A stretch of DNA of 64,000 nucleotides, taken from positions 23,148,001 to 23,212,000 of the forward strand of contig NC_072893.1 in the NCBI RefSeq assembly GCF_027943255.1, in the 5' to 3' direction. Position numbers and translations under genes: made by a program. Below are positions 1-10,984 of the stretch, in pieces. Within the stretch, counting starts at the first letter, position 1. Each line of letters starts with the position of its first letter. The notes under the pieces were generated by a model that was given only the letters and a program-made list of their open reading frames with translations, was not told where the DNA came from and made no database searches. Source of the stretch: Anastrepha obliqua (lineage: Eukaryota > Arthropoda > Insecta > Diptera > Tephritidae).

Positions 1-1994
1 TTTAATTTTTTTTTTTTATTAATATAAGCCAGCAAATATTTACGCACAGGATACATGTAAGTTCATAATTCTGAATTACCCTCAAAATGTCAAAACAAAA
101 TTAAAAGAGTTTCGTTATCATTATGCACATACTAGAAAGCGTTTAGTTATTATCATTGCCAAAAAATAATCAGTGGCGCCTGGTGGCACCTGGTGGCACC
201 TGCAATTGATTAAAACTGAAAGAGACACTATTAAGGAACACGTTGATACTAGTTTCTGACCGTAGATAAATGTAGCTCAACTTGCAGATCCAAGAATGTG
301 AAGGAATATGATTTTTTTTTTTCGTAAAATTAATTATAAATAGATAATCAAATGCTTCACAGCCTTTGTTCTTCCATCTAAAATATATGAAAATATCGTA
401 CCCTAAATGAAAAATAAAAAATTGGAAGTCGGCTCAAGCAAAAGGAAAAAAAACCCCTTGGGCTTTGAAGTTTTTTCTTAGTCAGTTCAATACTATAAAA
501 AAATTATACTTTTGACATATCTATAAAAAAAAAACTGTAAGTCGGAGTTTAGTAATTCTTTTTGATTTTATTGTTGGTTCTATTCTGGAATTTAGAAATA
601 TCATTAAACATTGCGTGGGTGGTATGTTGAAAATTTGACTTTCTTCCGCTAAATCCCCAGTGTGCGGCGCAAAATCCGGCTTATAAAGTGGTTGATCTAA
701 CGCTGGGATGTTCCACTTGCCTCTTAACAAACAATGCGAATTGATCTAGGAAATTGTCTTGGGTCGCGTTTACCTGATTCATTAATGGAAAATGTTAGGC
801 CATAATATTGAATATGAATGAATTTTGAGCTTGGGCATCCTGGTGACGATATTCAACCCAGTGAATATAAAAAAAACATTCTTCCTTCTTATTACCTCTA
901 CTCTCAGTTACAATTAACATGTTTCCGGTTATACGAAAAACAACTCTAATTCGAACGAAAGCTGTGAATATACAAATTTTCATGCATCAGAGTAATAGCA
1001 AACTTGACCATAAACTGGCAATTGATGGTCTTATTTTATACCAACGCCAATCTCGTTTTCAAATGGACACACCTCGAGTTCTGGCCTACGCTGAAATGAG
1101 CTCAGTTGATATTTAATTGGACACGATCAGCAAGTGGCGCTCAGTGAGGCAGGTAATCAAATAATTTATTTTCTGTCTTCGCTTGTTTTATATCTTTTTC
1201 ACGAATAATTTTTATAAAAAAATATTTAAGCAATAATTATAGTAAATCAACTTTTCTTTTTATCTCTAATAATCGATTTATTAAAGAGATCATTTATTTT
1301 GTGAAAAGATTTTATAATTGTTTTAATTGAACCACTGTGCTGGCGCCATCACTACAAATGATAGCTCAGTTTTTGTATTTTCTGCATTTTAATGAACAAC
1401 GGACTGAAGCTAATCAATTCAAAACTAGGTTTGAAATTCAGTCCCAATTTTTTATTATTGTAAACTTCTAAAATGTTTAGACGTCCTTTTAGGGGAAAAG
1501 CCTCGTAGTTATCGCAGGCTAGTAAAGATTTGTATGTAGTAAAACAAAATGCTGAAAATGCTGATGCACCTAACATCTAATCCTAACCTTTTCCAATCAG
1601 TTTTTACTTTTTTGGTCAGGAAAAAATCCACTTAATGCAATAATGTTGAGCTCTACGGAGGTCAACAGAATGCCAAGTATTCGACATTTAAAAAAGATTT
1701 AAGTTTGATAGGACCTTTTAGAATTATTGATAAGACCCCTTAGAATGAACGACGATTCCTACTAGCTGACATCAACATCAAAATAAATCTATAGCGGAAA
1801 TTTTTAACTTTTTAACCAATATGCCACTCAGTTACTTTGGCGCCGTTTTCCTCTGCTAATGAGATTTAAACTCAGACCACGCGGAACATTGCATTCCATT
1901 TTGAGCAGCTCTTAATAATACTCAGGTTTCCTTTAGAAAGTATGTAGAATCCTTATATTTTTCTATTACATTTTCCATTCAATTCCAGATTTTA
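1..1994. other. AT-rich non-coding stretch, no gene recognised
   Basis: All reading frames are short and resemble no protein family I know. The only local structure seen is a short direct repeat of the decamer GGTGGCACCT around 180-202 and several A or T homopolymers. The stretch ends at the TA duplication of the mariner element that starts at 1995. Confidence 0.6.
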
Positions 1995-2112
1995 CAGGGT
2001 CCGCCACTCGAAGTGTAACCAATTAAAAGGGCCATAAATTTAGTTCGGAAAATTGCTTTTATTCAATTCAAACTAAAAACTTTGTGAAAATAATACAAAA
2101 TTAAGAATCAAT

Positions 2113-3522
2113 TTACTTTTGCTCGTTACGACCACTTTTTGCCGTGACTATGACCTTGAGACGGTCCAGAAACGAATCGCAAGTTGCCCGAATGTGACTT
2201 GCGGGTATTTTGACTCACTCGCATACAATGGCGTTTTTCAGCGCCTCAAGATTGGTGAATCATTTAGTTCGGACTCTGCTCTCCAAAATGCCCCAAAGAT
2301 AATAATCCATCGCATTTGCATCTGGTGAATTTGAGATCCATTCTGTAAACGTTATGAAGTTGAGAACGTTGTGTTTCAGAAATTCTTGGTTCACTCGAGC
2401 TACGGGATACGGTGGCGAGTTCTGTTGAAACGTCTATGGTCTGCCACTGAATTGTTTGTCTGACCACGGCATCAAAGTAACCTCCAGAATTCTTTTCCGA
2501 TAATATTTCGCAATTAACTTGACGCCAGGCTCAATAAAAACTATAGCAGAGCGCCCATCTGCGGTTACAGCGGCCCAAGCCATTACCATAGCTATCGAAT
2601 TTGGTAGGTATTCTCAGCGGACACTGCCCGTAAGGTGTCAATGCGGTGAGGCTTTACATTGCGTCAAGCCCTTTCTGCAGAAGCTGTCTGGAGGACGAGC
2701 GGGAATTATTTCAATGAAACATCTGGGATCTCACTTTTTCGCTACACCAACGGATATTGCGGACTTAAATATCATAAATATGGTGAAATTCATCAGCAGC
2801 TTGAAGCGGTTAACACAAACATAAATCGCCACTCGTTGGTCATCAACATCAAACCCTCTAACCCAAGCCCTGGATTTAGTCTGGGACCTCCCCCTTTCCC
2901 ATCCCCCCTCACCACCTCCTGAATGGTATCACAACGGACACAATTTAATTTTTGTCCGAATGGGCTCCTCGCAAGGGTAGCCATTTAACCTAACCTACTT
3001 GTGGCGGGTACCAATCGATGACTCAAATTCTCTTATTAACAGTCGATCAAATAAAATCTATCGTTTTGGGAGTTTACGAATTGCTAATTTGAAAAATTTT
3101 TGTCGTCAGAAAACACAATGTTCGGAAATGTATCGCTTTCGGCCTACCGAAGTAACTCCTTCGCTATATCAAGTCTGACTTGTTGCTGCTTTGGTGTGAG
3201 ATCATACACCTTTTGGATCTTGTATGGCTTGAACTTGAGTATACGGCGGATGCTACGGTCAGATATTTTCAGTTCTTTCGCCATTTGATTGGCACTTCGT
3301 CGGGGATTTCGCTCAAGTCGCTTTTTCACTTGTTGAACCATTTCACGTGACGTTACAGTCCTTTGATGGCCACCTCCATGACGTTTCGCGATGCTACCAG
3401 CGATTAATGGTGCGATAAACAAAAACTTTATTTACTTTAACGTGCTTGAGTTCTCAAACAATCGGTGGTTGTGATTTCCCATCCAAATATAATGCAAAGG
3501 CACTATTACATTTGAAATCCAT
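2113..3522 (-). pseudogene. DD37D mariner (maT-like) transposase, broken
   Basis: The transposase would cut and paste its own element at TA sites. The start ATG is at 3522-3520, about 130 bp inside the right terminal repeat, and the last codons end at 2113. Readable parts in order are an N-terminal helix-turn-helix, a second DNA-binding segment around 3144-3422 (KRHGGGHQRTV through DRSIRRILK), the first catalytic Asp in VFSDDKNF near 3110, and the C-terminal catalytic segment near 2300-2450 with SPDANAMDYYLW. Between the second and third acidic positions there are 37 residues, which defines the DD37D class, but the second position is Asn (FQQNS) instead of Asp. Frameshifts, stops and the inserted LINE destroy it. 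Without the insert the length is about 340 codons, normal for the family. Confidence 0.8.
2605..2996 (+). mobile_element. 5'-truncated LINE 3' end inserted in the mariner
   Basis: On the plus strand, out of frame with the surrounding transposase, the translation around 2640-2815 reads like the carboxyl end of a LINE ORF2, with LGSHFFATPTDIADLNIIN and then KFISSL. The same end is seen at 30464-30772, where the LINE motif C-x2-C-x-H-x4-C is clearer. The piece ends with a short CCTAACCTA tail at 2985-2995, exactly where the maT reading resumes. The right edge is sharp; the left edge is estimated from where maT sequence stops being readable. Confidence 0.65.
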
Positions 3523-3651
3523 TACTGATTTTCTTTTTTCGCGTTTACTCTCGGAAAATGCTTCCGCGCGCTTTTAAACAAATCTCTGGGCTGTCATTTA
3601 GCCATCTAGCAGATGTTCGTGCATCTTACACTTCGAGTACCGGACCCTGTA

Positions 3652-5939
3652 CAAAGCCTTCTCGTAACTCTGTGCTACTTTTCCTTCTAGTTCAATTTCT
3701 TACTCAGAATAACGTCTTAAAATTTAGTTCTGTTTGTGAATATCCCTTCTCCTAAGAAAGTTCAGTTTCTCTTTACTCGAGCTGCCACTTAGGCCACAAT
3801 GAGTGGTCATTTAGACACATCTTGAAGCATTCTCCGCACTAAGATACAGTGGGCTTGGCAAAACTTGTTTCTTGGAACGATCGCAAAATAATCCAATAAT
3901 TTTTCCTTAGAAATCTTTTGGCGGTTAGAGGGAAAGTATGAAATTCGAAAAATTATATCTATGAGAAACAAAACATAGTTGAATGGACGAGAGTACACCT
4001 TTGAGGAGATCTTTGATACGATTCTTCACAAAGAGCTTTTATTATTTTATTTATTTACATTTTGTTGTTCTTTTTTCTTGTTAAAACCGCACAGAGTTGT
4101 TGAGATATATTCTACATCTGCTCGGAGGTATGGCGCCAAAGATTCTCACATAGATTCCTTTGGACGTACAGAAATTAGCGACAACAGTGACAAATGGCGT
4201 GAATATTTTTTTGTTGTTGTAAAAATTATTACAAAATATCATCAGCTAGTTGTCGGTGTCATTCTTATGGCTTATTAGCTTCTTGGAACCCACACCAAAA
4301 GGCGGGCGTTAGCCTATTATGACCACTGTAGCAGCTGCAAAGATGAAAATAAACTGAAATGGCAGTCGAGCAGCTCCTGCGTAGATGCTTAGTTTTATTG
4401 AGAAAGCGAGGTACCACTCAGGGAGTGCTTGGGTACAAGTATCCACAGCTCTTGTCAAACTACAGGCTCCAGCAACATGGCTGGCGAAGTACTCTCAGTT
4501 ACAGAGACCGTACCAGCTCTGGATTTCTTACACTGGTTCAGGTTTTTTCCACAGGGTATAAAAATATGCTTTTATACATGTGTGTATGTATGTGTGCCTG
4601 TGTGTGTATGTATGTATGCATGTGTGCACGTATGTATGTATGTTTAATATTTGCCTGGCGTGTATTTGCGTCGGCTTTGAAAGAACAAAAGCGCAAAAAT
4701 TCATGGAATTCCTTAATTTGATATGAAAATGAAATGAAAATCAAGCGAAGAAATAAAAAAACACACCCACACATATACATACATATATGCATACAAACAT
4801 ACAGAGCTTGTTTTGCAGACAATATGGAAGTAAAATAATAAATGCAAATAATAAAATAGGAAAAATAAAAATTAAATGTGAAGTACACACACACACACAC
4901 ACACACAGCGAATTAAAAGAATACCATCTAAGAATTACGGTACCAAAAAGAAAGCAAAAGAAATTTCGCCAAGTAAGAAACATTCAAAAAATCAAGCCAA
5001 AAAAAAAATGATTGTAGGAGCGCGTCAAAGGTTGAAATATTTCATTATGTTGTCGAAGCGGTTGAAAGAAAAAAGAGAAAAAAAAAACAAATAAAACATA
5101 ACAAGAATCATAACCTAACCGACGGCAGAAAAAAAGCAAACAAAAAATTCGCCAACAAACAAAAAACCATAACAACAATGTGAGTAGAAAAAAAATATAA
5201 TAATAAGCGCAACATTTTTGCAGGAAAATTCCAGCGAAAATTGTATAAAAGTAACACACACAAGCACGCACATGCAAAAGTAAAATCGCCTTGCAGCTGG
5301 CTTTTGAAGCACGAGTGAGTCTGCGACCGCGCTCTTTTCAGCGGCTTATAGGCTTCCTCCAATCCTCCTTCCTACCCAAACCACCACTGGCGGCTCAACA
5401 GCGCACTTGGAGGCGTTCAAGTGCAGACGCGTGGAGCTTGTTTTGCTCGCCTCGCTGAAGCGCTGGCGGTTAATGGCTACTGGCCTCATCTGGTCGCTGC
5501 CTGCCTACGAGTACTGTTAACCGACGCTGCTGCTCAATTGAAATGAAAGGTTTGAATGCACTCGCTCGACTTCATATTTCAATGAGAGCTCGCGTAACGT
5601 AAGCCGGGTGTGCGATGAGTCCATCAACCGTTGGATGAGTGGGTGGGAGTGAGTAAGTGACTGCGGTTGGACAGTGAATGAGCGCGAGTCCTGCAGCATT
5701 GATGTGAATAATAATGAAATACGTACGTAAGTAGAATACAAAAAACAATAAAAAAAAGAAAAGAAAAGACAATAAAAAATTAAAATAAATGTGAAAAGAG
5801 TTGCAAGAGTTGGTGCTGCTGTTTCTGCAGTCACTTGAAGAGCAAACGCGGGTAGTCTGAGGCTACGATGCGGTGCAAAGTTACTTTTTTATAAAAGATT
5901 TAATCGAATCTGCAGTCGAGGGCAGCCGAGGTCCCTAAC
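3652..5939. other. non-coding stretch with microsatellites and a GC-richer patch
   Basis: No reading frame here resembles a protein. There is GT-rich simple sequence around 4573-4650, a perfect (AC)n tract at about 4885-4907, A-rich sequence from 4980 to 5270, and a noticeably GC-richer patch at about 5280-5530 without a convincing ORF. Such a patch could be a regulatory element, but nothing in the sequence says so directly. Confidence 0.55.
4885..4907. repeat. (AC)n microsatellite
   Basis: Uninterrupted dinucleotide repeat of about 11 units in AT-rich DNA. Confidence 0.9.
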
Positions 5940-6425
5940 ACGGCAGACGGCGGAGCAGATGAAGATGTCAACTGCAGGCTAAACAGAACAAGAGCGTCGT
6001 CCGGACAAATGCATTCAGTATAGGCAAGTTCGCAAATCTCCAGCTCACGTGTGAAGTCAGTATTATTAGACGGAAGTGAAACATGGCTGGTATTTAACAC
6101 AATCACGTAGACACTACAATCTTTCGTCAACAAATGCCTCCACATCATCTGGCCGTACACCATCAGCATCAACACGCTGTGGAGATCAACGAATGATGAA
6201 CCCATCCTATAGTAAATCAAACTCAGAAAGTGGGGATGGATAGGTCACACGCTTAGAAAACCACCAAATAGCATCACGAGATTTGCACTGGACTACTTCG
6301 CAAGGGAGCAGAGGTCGCGGTCGGCCAAAGATCACTTGGAATGGTCGATGTTGCGCGAAAACAACAGCCCAGAACCGTGCGGACTGGCAGAAACTTGTCG
6401 CGATCCTGTGCTCCCGAGCGGAGTA
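5940..6425 (+). pseudogene. LINE reverse transcriptase C-terminus, decayed (copy A)
   Basis: Several frames must be joined to read it: ADEDVNCRLNRTRAS near 5955, then GSETWLVFNTITTTLQSFVNKCL near 6075-6150, then RGRGRPKITW near 6310 and NRADWQKLV near 6380. These blocks match the end of an RTE or CR1-like ORF2: the thumb region, the conserved SETW and NKCL blocks, and the GRPR(Q/K)TW tail. The same family recurs at 7325-7935. No catalytic YADD box or start is present, so this is a 5'-truncated dead copy. The exact clade is uncertain. Confidence 0.7.
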
Positions 6426-6469
6426 AATAAGGAAAAAAAATTGGGGTTTACATCTTCTGATAGTTGTTC

Positions 6470-6605
6470 TATTAGAGCTCCCCCTCCCATTTGTGGTGTG
6501 CGTCTTGTTGTCATTCCATCAATGGAAAGACCTAGAAGTTTATACAGTCTCAAAGCCGGAGTTGGTTTTTATGCGTAGCTTTTGCATGGCGGAAATACGA
6601 TAGGG
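6470..6605 (-). mobile_element. SINE fragment, reverse orientation
   Basis: The stretch around 6474-6540 is the reverse complement of the body of the SINE at 14305-14640, sharing the block that reads GCACACCACAAAT with diverged flanks. A further copy lies at 58735-58925. Only the body is preserved; no tRNA-like head is seen here. Confidence 0.65.
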
Positions 6606-6969
6606 CTAGGGAGGGATAGGAATTCATTGCTCATATGTAAGCTTCCCGGATTTTTTGTGAATCTTAGCAGTTTGGCGAGGAATGAGAGTGTGGTTTATCC
6701 ATTCTCAATGCCTGCAATCCAAAAAAAGGCCCCTTTTCGGCTGGTTTCCACCCGGGACTGCATATTTGCATTACATCAAAGTGGATCTGTGATTGTGTCC
6801 ATTGACCACGATAGGAACCATCGTCCTCTGACCGGAACGTATGAAAGTAATACGTCGAAGATAGTCTCCAATTGCTTCCACTGTAGGTAGGATCAAAAGG
6901 AACATCGAAAATGCGGAAATGTCATGGCTAATACCGTCTTGCTACTACATTATTTAGTCGTGAGTAATA
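6606..6969. other. unassigned sequence with a 102-codon open frame
   Basis: An open frame from 6582 to 6890 on the plus strand overlaps the SINE fragment and does not resemble a family I recognise. I see no other structure in this stretch. Confidence 0.4.
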
Positions 6970-7120
6970 AACTCAGGTGGAGGGCGACCGCGGCAAAGAT
7001 GATTAAATGACGTTGAAGACGATCTAAAAAGCATAGGAGCCAGTTACCAGCGTAGTACGGCTATGGAACGAGGCTCACACCGAGCTGTAGTAATATGCAG
7101 GATGATGACGACGATGATGA
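6970..7120 (+). pseudogene. LINE C-terminal fragment (RTE-like)
   Basis: A short piece reading GGRPRQR near 6980 and, after one frame change, DDLKSIGASYQRSTAMERGSH. This is the extreme C-terminus typical of an RTE-like ORF2, where a GRPRxRW block is followed by a basic Trp-rich tail. It is too short to assign further. Confidence 0.6.
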
Positions 7121-7324
7121 TAAACTCAGGTGTCTGTGATGAGCTCTAGTCGATATCCACTTGAACTCGGCTTATAAATGAACACAGGCTCAGGTGTCAA
7201 AGCTAATAGCTGGCTCTAGCTTAATTACCTTCTTTACCTTTCTTCAACGAGCTCAGAAAACTTGCACGCCACATATCAACAATGTTTTGAGCTGTGCGTG
7301 ATGCTTATTTCGTGTGCACCAGTC

Positions 7325-7935
7325 GTACATATTTTAGTATCGAGGTAGCAGCTTTTCGTGGTACGGATGAAGATGTCAATTCTCGCATTGGTAAAACTAG
7401 AGCCGCCTTTGGTATGCTCTCTTCTGTGTTGCTCAATAACAACATTAGCGTTCCCACAAAAATTAGGATTTTCAAATCCAAGGTAGTAGTGGTTCTACTT
7501 TATGCTTCCTGTACATGGAAAGTGGCCAAATCCATCACTGCGAGCCTTCAGATTTTTATAAATCGCTGCTTGAGAAACGTTGTGGAAGCATTTTTTAGCC
7601 CAAAACAATTGCGAACTCAGATCTACTGCAAAAGGCGCAAATGAAGATAGTCGAAATGCTCATAAAACGCCAAAAAAGGAGAAGGGTTGGGCACACTATA
7701 CGCTTAAACGTTGCATGCTTTGCACGAAAAGTATTGGAGTGGAACGATCTCACGAGTTTTAGTCGCAAGCCTGGTAGACCAAGGGAAGCTTGAAGGCGAA
7801 CAGTTGAAAGGGAAGCTGCAAGCATCGAAAAGAGCTGGAATTATTTGAAGTACATTGCTAAAAATCGCACAAGATGGCGGGCAGATGGGGTTGATACCCT
7901 TATGCCTCACGAGGAATCAAGGACCTGAAGAAGAA
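7325..7935 (+). pseudogene. LINE reverse transcriptase C-terminus, decayed (copy C)
   Basis: From about 7355 the frame reads GTDEDVNSRIGKTRAAFGML, followed by NNNISVPTKIRIFKSKVVVV, LLYASCTWKV and INRCLRNVV up to about 7590. After frame changes it continues RRRVGHTIRLN, WNDLTSFSRKPGRPREAW and RNRTRW to about 7910. This is the thumb and C-terminal tail of a non-LTR retrotransposon ORF2 of the same family as copy A. The polymerase catalytic box is absent, so it is a 5'-truncated insertion. RTE or CR1-like is my best guess for the clade. Confidence 0.75.
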
Positions 7936-8029
7936 GACTCGGTAGTATGCCACACGTCAGGGTTAACTCCTCGCGCCTTCTTGCGATCCCGAGGGCAGTG
8001 GATCAGAATATGCTAGGATGTTAAAAGAC

Positions 8030-8642
8030 CGTTTTCTCATTTGAACAATAAAGTCAGCTTCAGGGGAAAGACGTTTGGTTGATGGCCGGTATTATTAAAC
8101 GAAACAGCCCATAGGGTCAGCATATGACCACCATTGGAATCATTGAGGACCCAATGTGCCTGTCTTGCTTGGAGGAGTCGGATAGCATTGAACACTTTCT
8201 CTGTAAGAGTCCTGCCTTTGCTAAAGCACGGCTACGAGTTCTGGCTACCGAGGTCGTGAGAATGAGTAATATTCGTTCTCTAAAACTGGAGGATATTTAC
8301 AGATTTGCCAAAGAATATGGAAAATTCTCACAGGACAAACTATCTTTATCTCTGTCTCTATTCTTTCCTATCTCTTTCTCTAATACTTTTCTTCTTCCCT
8401 CCTTGAGTATCTACCCTCTTTTCAGAGCTCTAAATACAATGAGATTTTTAGCCGGAGTGTCTTAGGAGCCACCAAATCTCCTGGTGTTCCTTGGTCCGAC
8501 CTTTTCAAATTTCAATTTCATTTTTTCAGCTTCACTGGCCGATCCGATCAACTACTAATTGCATTAAAGTGCCATCAAGTGCCCCTTAAGATTTGAGCCG
8601 AAGTGTGTCCCGCAGTGGACAACCGCTTCAACCTAACCTAAC
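8030..8642 (+). pseudogene. LINE ORF2 C-terminus with Cys/His motif and 3' tail
   Basis: The readable frame at 8124-8330 contains CLSCLEESDSIEHFLC, the C-x2-C-x7-H-x3-C type motif that ends ORF2 of RNase H-bearing insect LINEs (LOA/R1/I group), followed by EDIYRFAKEYGKFSQD. After the last recognisable codons comes a pyrimidine-rich stretch at 8340-8390 containing ATCTTT, ATCTCT and GTCTCT motifs in a row, then a 3' UTR ending in AACCTAACCTAAC at 8629-8641. The copy at 21780-23412 is the same family and retains the upstream RNase H and thumb regions. Confidence 0.75.
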
Positions 8643-9629
8643 ATTTGCTGCTTTCTCAAAAACCTAAGAACGCTAAATTTTCATGACTGGTACTACCGTT
8701 GAGGAAAACCAGTTGTTATTTAATTTCACTTCGAAAAATATCTTCCCTCTTTCCAGCCAATTCGATTAATTTTCGCTTTTTCAACACTGAAATACCTACG
8801 CATTACACCACAGCTGGTACGAAATTTCTGTTTCTTCATTAAATTTAATTTCATTGCCCATTCCAGTTATACTTTTTACTCCACTTTTTATTAATACATT
8901 TTTTATGTAATTTTTGCTCATTCGCGTATGAAATATTTTTGGTTATAGCCTCATATAAGCCCCAACAAACTCCGCGCCACCAACTCAACTGAACTCAACT
9001 CAATTCGTATCAAGCAGCCATTCAACTAACCGACCAGCCGTGCAGCCCATCGCACAGTTAGACTCTGCACGCCTTGCTTCTGCGCCCGTATGTATGTTCT
9101 GTTTCTTGCGCGGAGTAGATATCTTGTTCCACGCTTTGCAGCACGTCAGTCATGCTGGAAACGTAATATTGTGGGAATTTTATTGCGAATGAAGTGCAGC
9201 GCCGTGGAATTCCATTTGTACCGCATATTTTAGTGCCAATCTGCATACGAGCGCAAATAAATATGTATATTTACAAATCTATATTTAAGTGTATGCACAG
9301 ATACATAAATACTCTTTAATTTACCTACAATCACACACACACACATACATACATACCTGTGGATATGCATTTATATAAAACGATACGAAAATATAATAAA
9401 TTTATGAGTGCTTGAGTGTTCAACGATGTGTGTTCGCTTAAATGTATGAATGGGTTTGTTCTTCGATTTCGCTACAAGGTTAGAATTCGTTTCGGCTTCC
9501 ACCTGTACATACTCGTATGTAGATATGTATGAGTATAAGTAGATGCATGTAATTGCATATGAAGTAATGAAATAACTTTGCAATCATAATTCATAGCGTA
9601 ACCGCATGAGAATATTCACGAATGCAAGG
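8643..9629. other. AT-rich non-coding stretch
   Basis: Nothing resembling a gene is seen. There is a short (CA)n/(CATA)n tract around 9331-9357 and scattered ATGTATG-type simple sequence. Confidence 0.55.
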
Positions 9630-9878
9630 AAAATTTAATATATGAAAACTCAAATATATTTACTTGGGATGCCAATGCTAAGAATCACTTCCCATACCGT
9701 GAATTCGGAATATTTTTCGGGAGCCTGATATCCGTCCCGATACGCAAATTGTTTTAATATAAAAAAATGTAATACATGAAAACTCAGATATACCAGAGAT
9801 GCTAATGTTAGCAATCACTGCTCACCCAGGGATTTCGAAATAAACATTTTTCAGGAGCCCGATATCAATTCAATAATG
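9630..9878. repeat. diverged tandem duplication, unit about 135 bp
   Basis: Two units start near 9630 and 9766. Both contain ATGAAAACTCA, a GATGC(C/T)AATG block, an AATCACT block, and a GGAGCC(T/C)GATATC end. They differ by substitutions and small indels, so the duplication is old. No coding potential is seen. Confidence 0.7.
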
Positions 9879-9995
9879 TTTCAATTAGCTATTTTGTTAG
9901 AAAATTTTGCAAACAAAATATAGATTTCACTACGAATATATTGAGTAGAAGGTGAGAAAGGGAGAGAGAGAGGGAGCAAAAGCAAATCGGTTGTA

Positions 9996-10984
9996 CAGGG
10001 TCCGGCACTCGAAGTGCCAAGAACCAACGTCAGACTGGTCGCGCAGCTAATGCACGGGCATCAGCTGCCTGTTAGTTGGCTAAATGGCAGTCCAGAGTAT
10101 TGTTTACAGGCGCGCGGAAGCATTTTGCCGAGAGTAAACGCGAAAAAAGAAAATCCGTAATGGATTTAAAACTTAATAGTGAGATTGCATTATATTTGTT
10201 GATGAGCGAACAAAGCAAAGTATTGCGCAGTTAACAAGTCGTTAAGTGCAAGTGACATTAAATCCCAGTTATCATTAGAGGTCTCTAAACGTCGAGTTTA
10301 GCAAATTTTGAGTACTGACTGATAGCAGCAAATACGAAAAAAGCTGCATAAACCTAAGTTAAAACTGCGCCATAAATACGCTCGAATTCAACCCAGAAAA
10401 GTGGCTTAACGTCATTTTTAGTGATGAGAAAAAGGTGAACTTGGACGGGCCAGATGAAAAGATGAAGTATTGGAGAGACACACACCGTGAAAGGACAACT
10501 TGCTATGCTCGACATTTTGACGGTGGCTTCCTTATGGTTTGGCGCAGCTTTTGGGCATCTTGGGAAGTCACCTATCTCTTTTATTTCAAATCGCATGAAC
10601 TCTCAAATGTACACAGCGCTTGTTGATAATGTTTTGAAATCGAATTTGGGGCAAGGTTTTGGGGAGAAAATTGAATATTCCAGCAAGATATTGGTGCAAT
10701 TCACGTACCCCAACTGACTCTTGGCTTCTTCGAAGAGAGAAAATCGACCGTTTGGGTTGGCCAGCATGTAGCCCGGATGAAAACCCCATTGAGAATGTTT
10801 GGGGACTACTACCTAGTAATGGTTACCAAAACGAACGCCAACTTGAACAGTTGATTGATTTAAACAAAAGCAATTGTGGAAGAATGGGACAAAATTTAAG
10901 TTTTTTTTTTATTGGTTGTTTTTTCTTTGATCAACTTTAGAAGCATTTGACTGTGCGAAAACTTTTTCGGCTGTCTGTATACTG
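9996..10984 (+). mobile_element. chimeric Tc1/mariner element: maT-like 5' end, Tc3-like body
   Basis: The left end, after a TA at 9994-9995, is the CAGGGTCCGGCACTCGAAG terminal repeat of the maT-like family at 1995-3649. It continues through that family's leader and its first codons (MDLKLNSEIALYLL from about 10159). From about 10200-10235 the sequence changes to a Tc3-like transposase: a helix-turn-helix segment (SDIKSQLSLEVSKRRVQQIL near 10245-10305), then VIFSDEKKVNLDGPDEK near 10408-10460 with the first Asp, FQQD near 10680, and [17 protein letters not shown] near 10755-10805 ending in the third-position Glu. The right end near 10949-10984 ends in TACTG, with no copy of the left terminal repeat. 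Stops and at least two frameshifts make it inactive. Confidence 0.75.

Larger units (their letters stand above)
1995..3649 (-). mobile_element. maT-like (DD37D) Tc1/mariner transposon, interrupted
   Basis: The element is bounded by inverted terminal repeats that both begin CAGGGTCCG and continue to ACTCGAAGTG, with TA dinucleotides at 1993-1994 and 3650-3651 as the expected target duplication. The transposase lies on the minus strand. A LINE 3' end (about 2605-2996) interrupts it, so the 1655-bp length is inflated by roughly 390 bp. The left part of another element at 9996 shares this terminal repeat and the first codons of the transposase. The cut-and-paste mechanism is that of the Tc1/mariner superfamily; this copy is dead. 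Confidence 0.85.
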
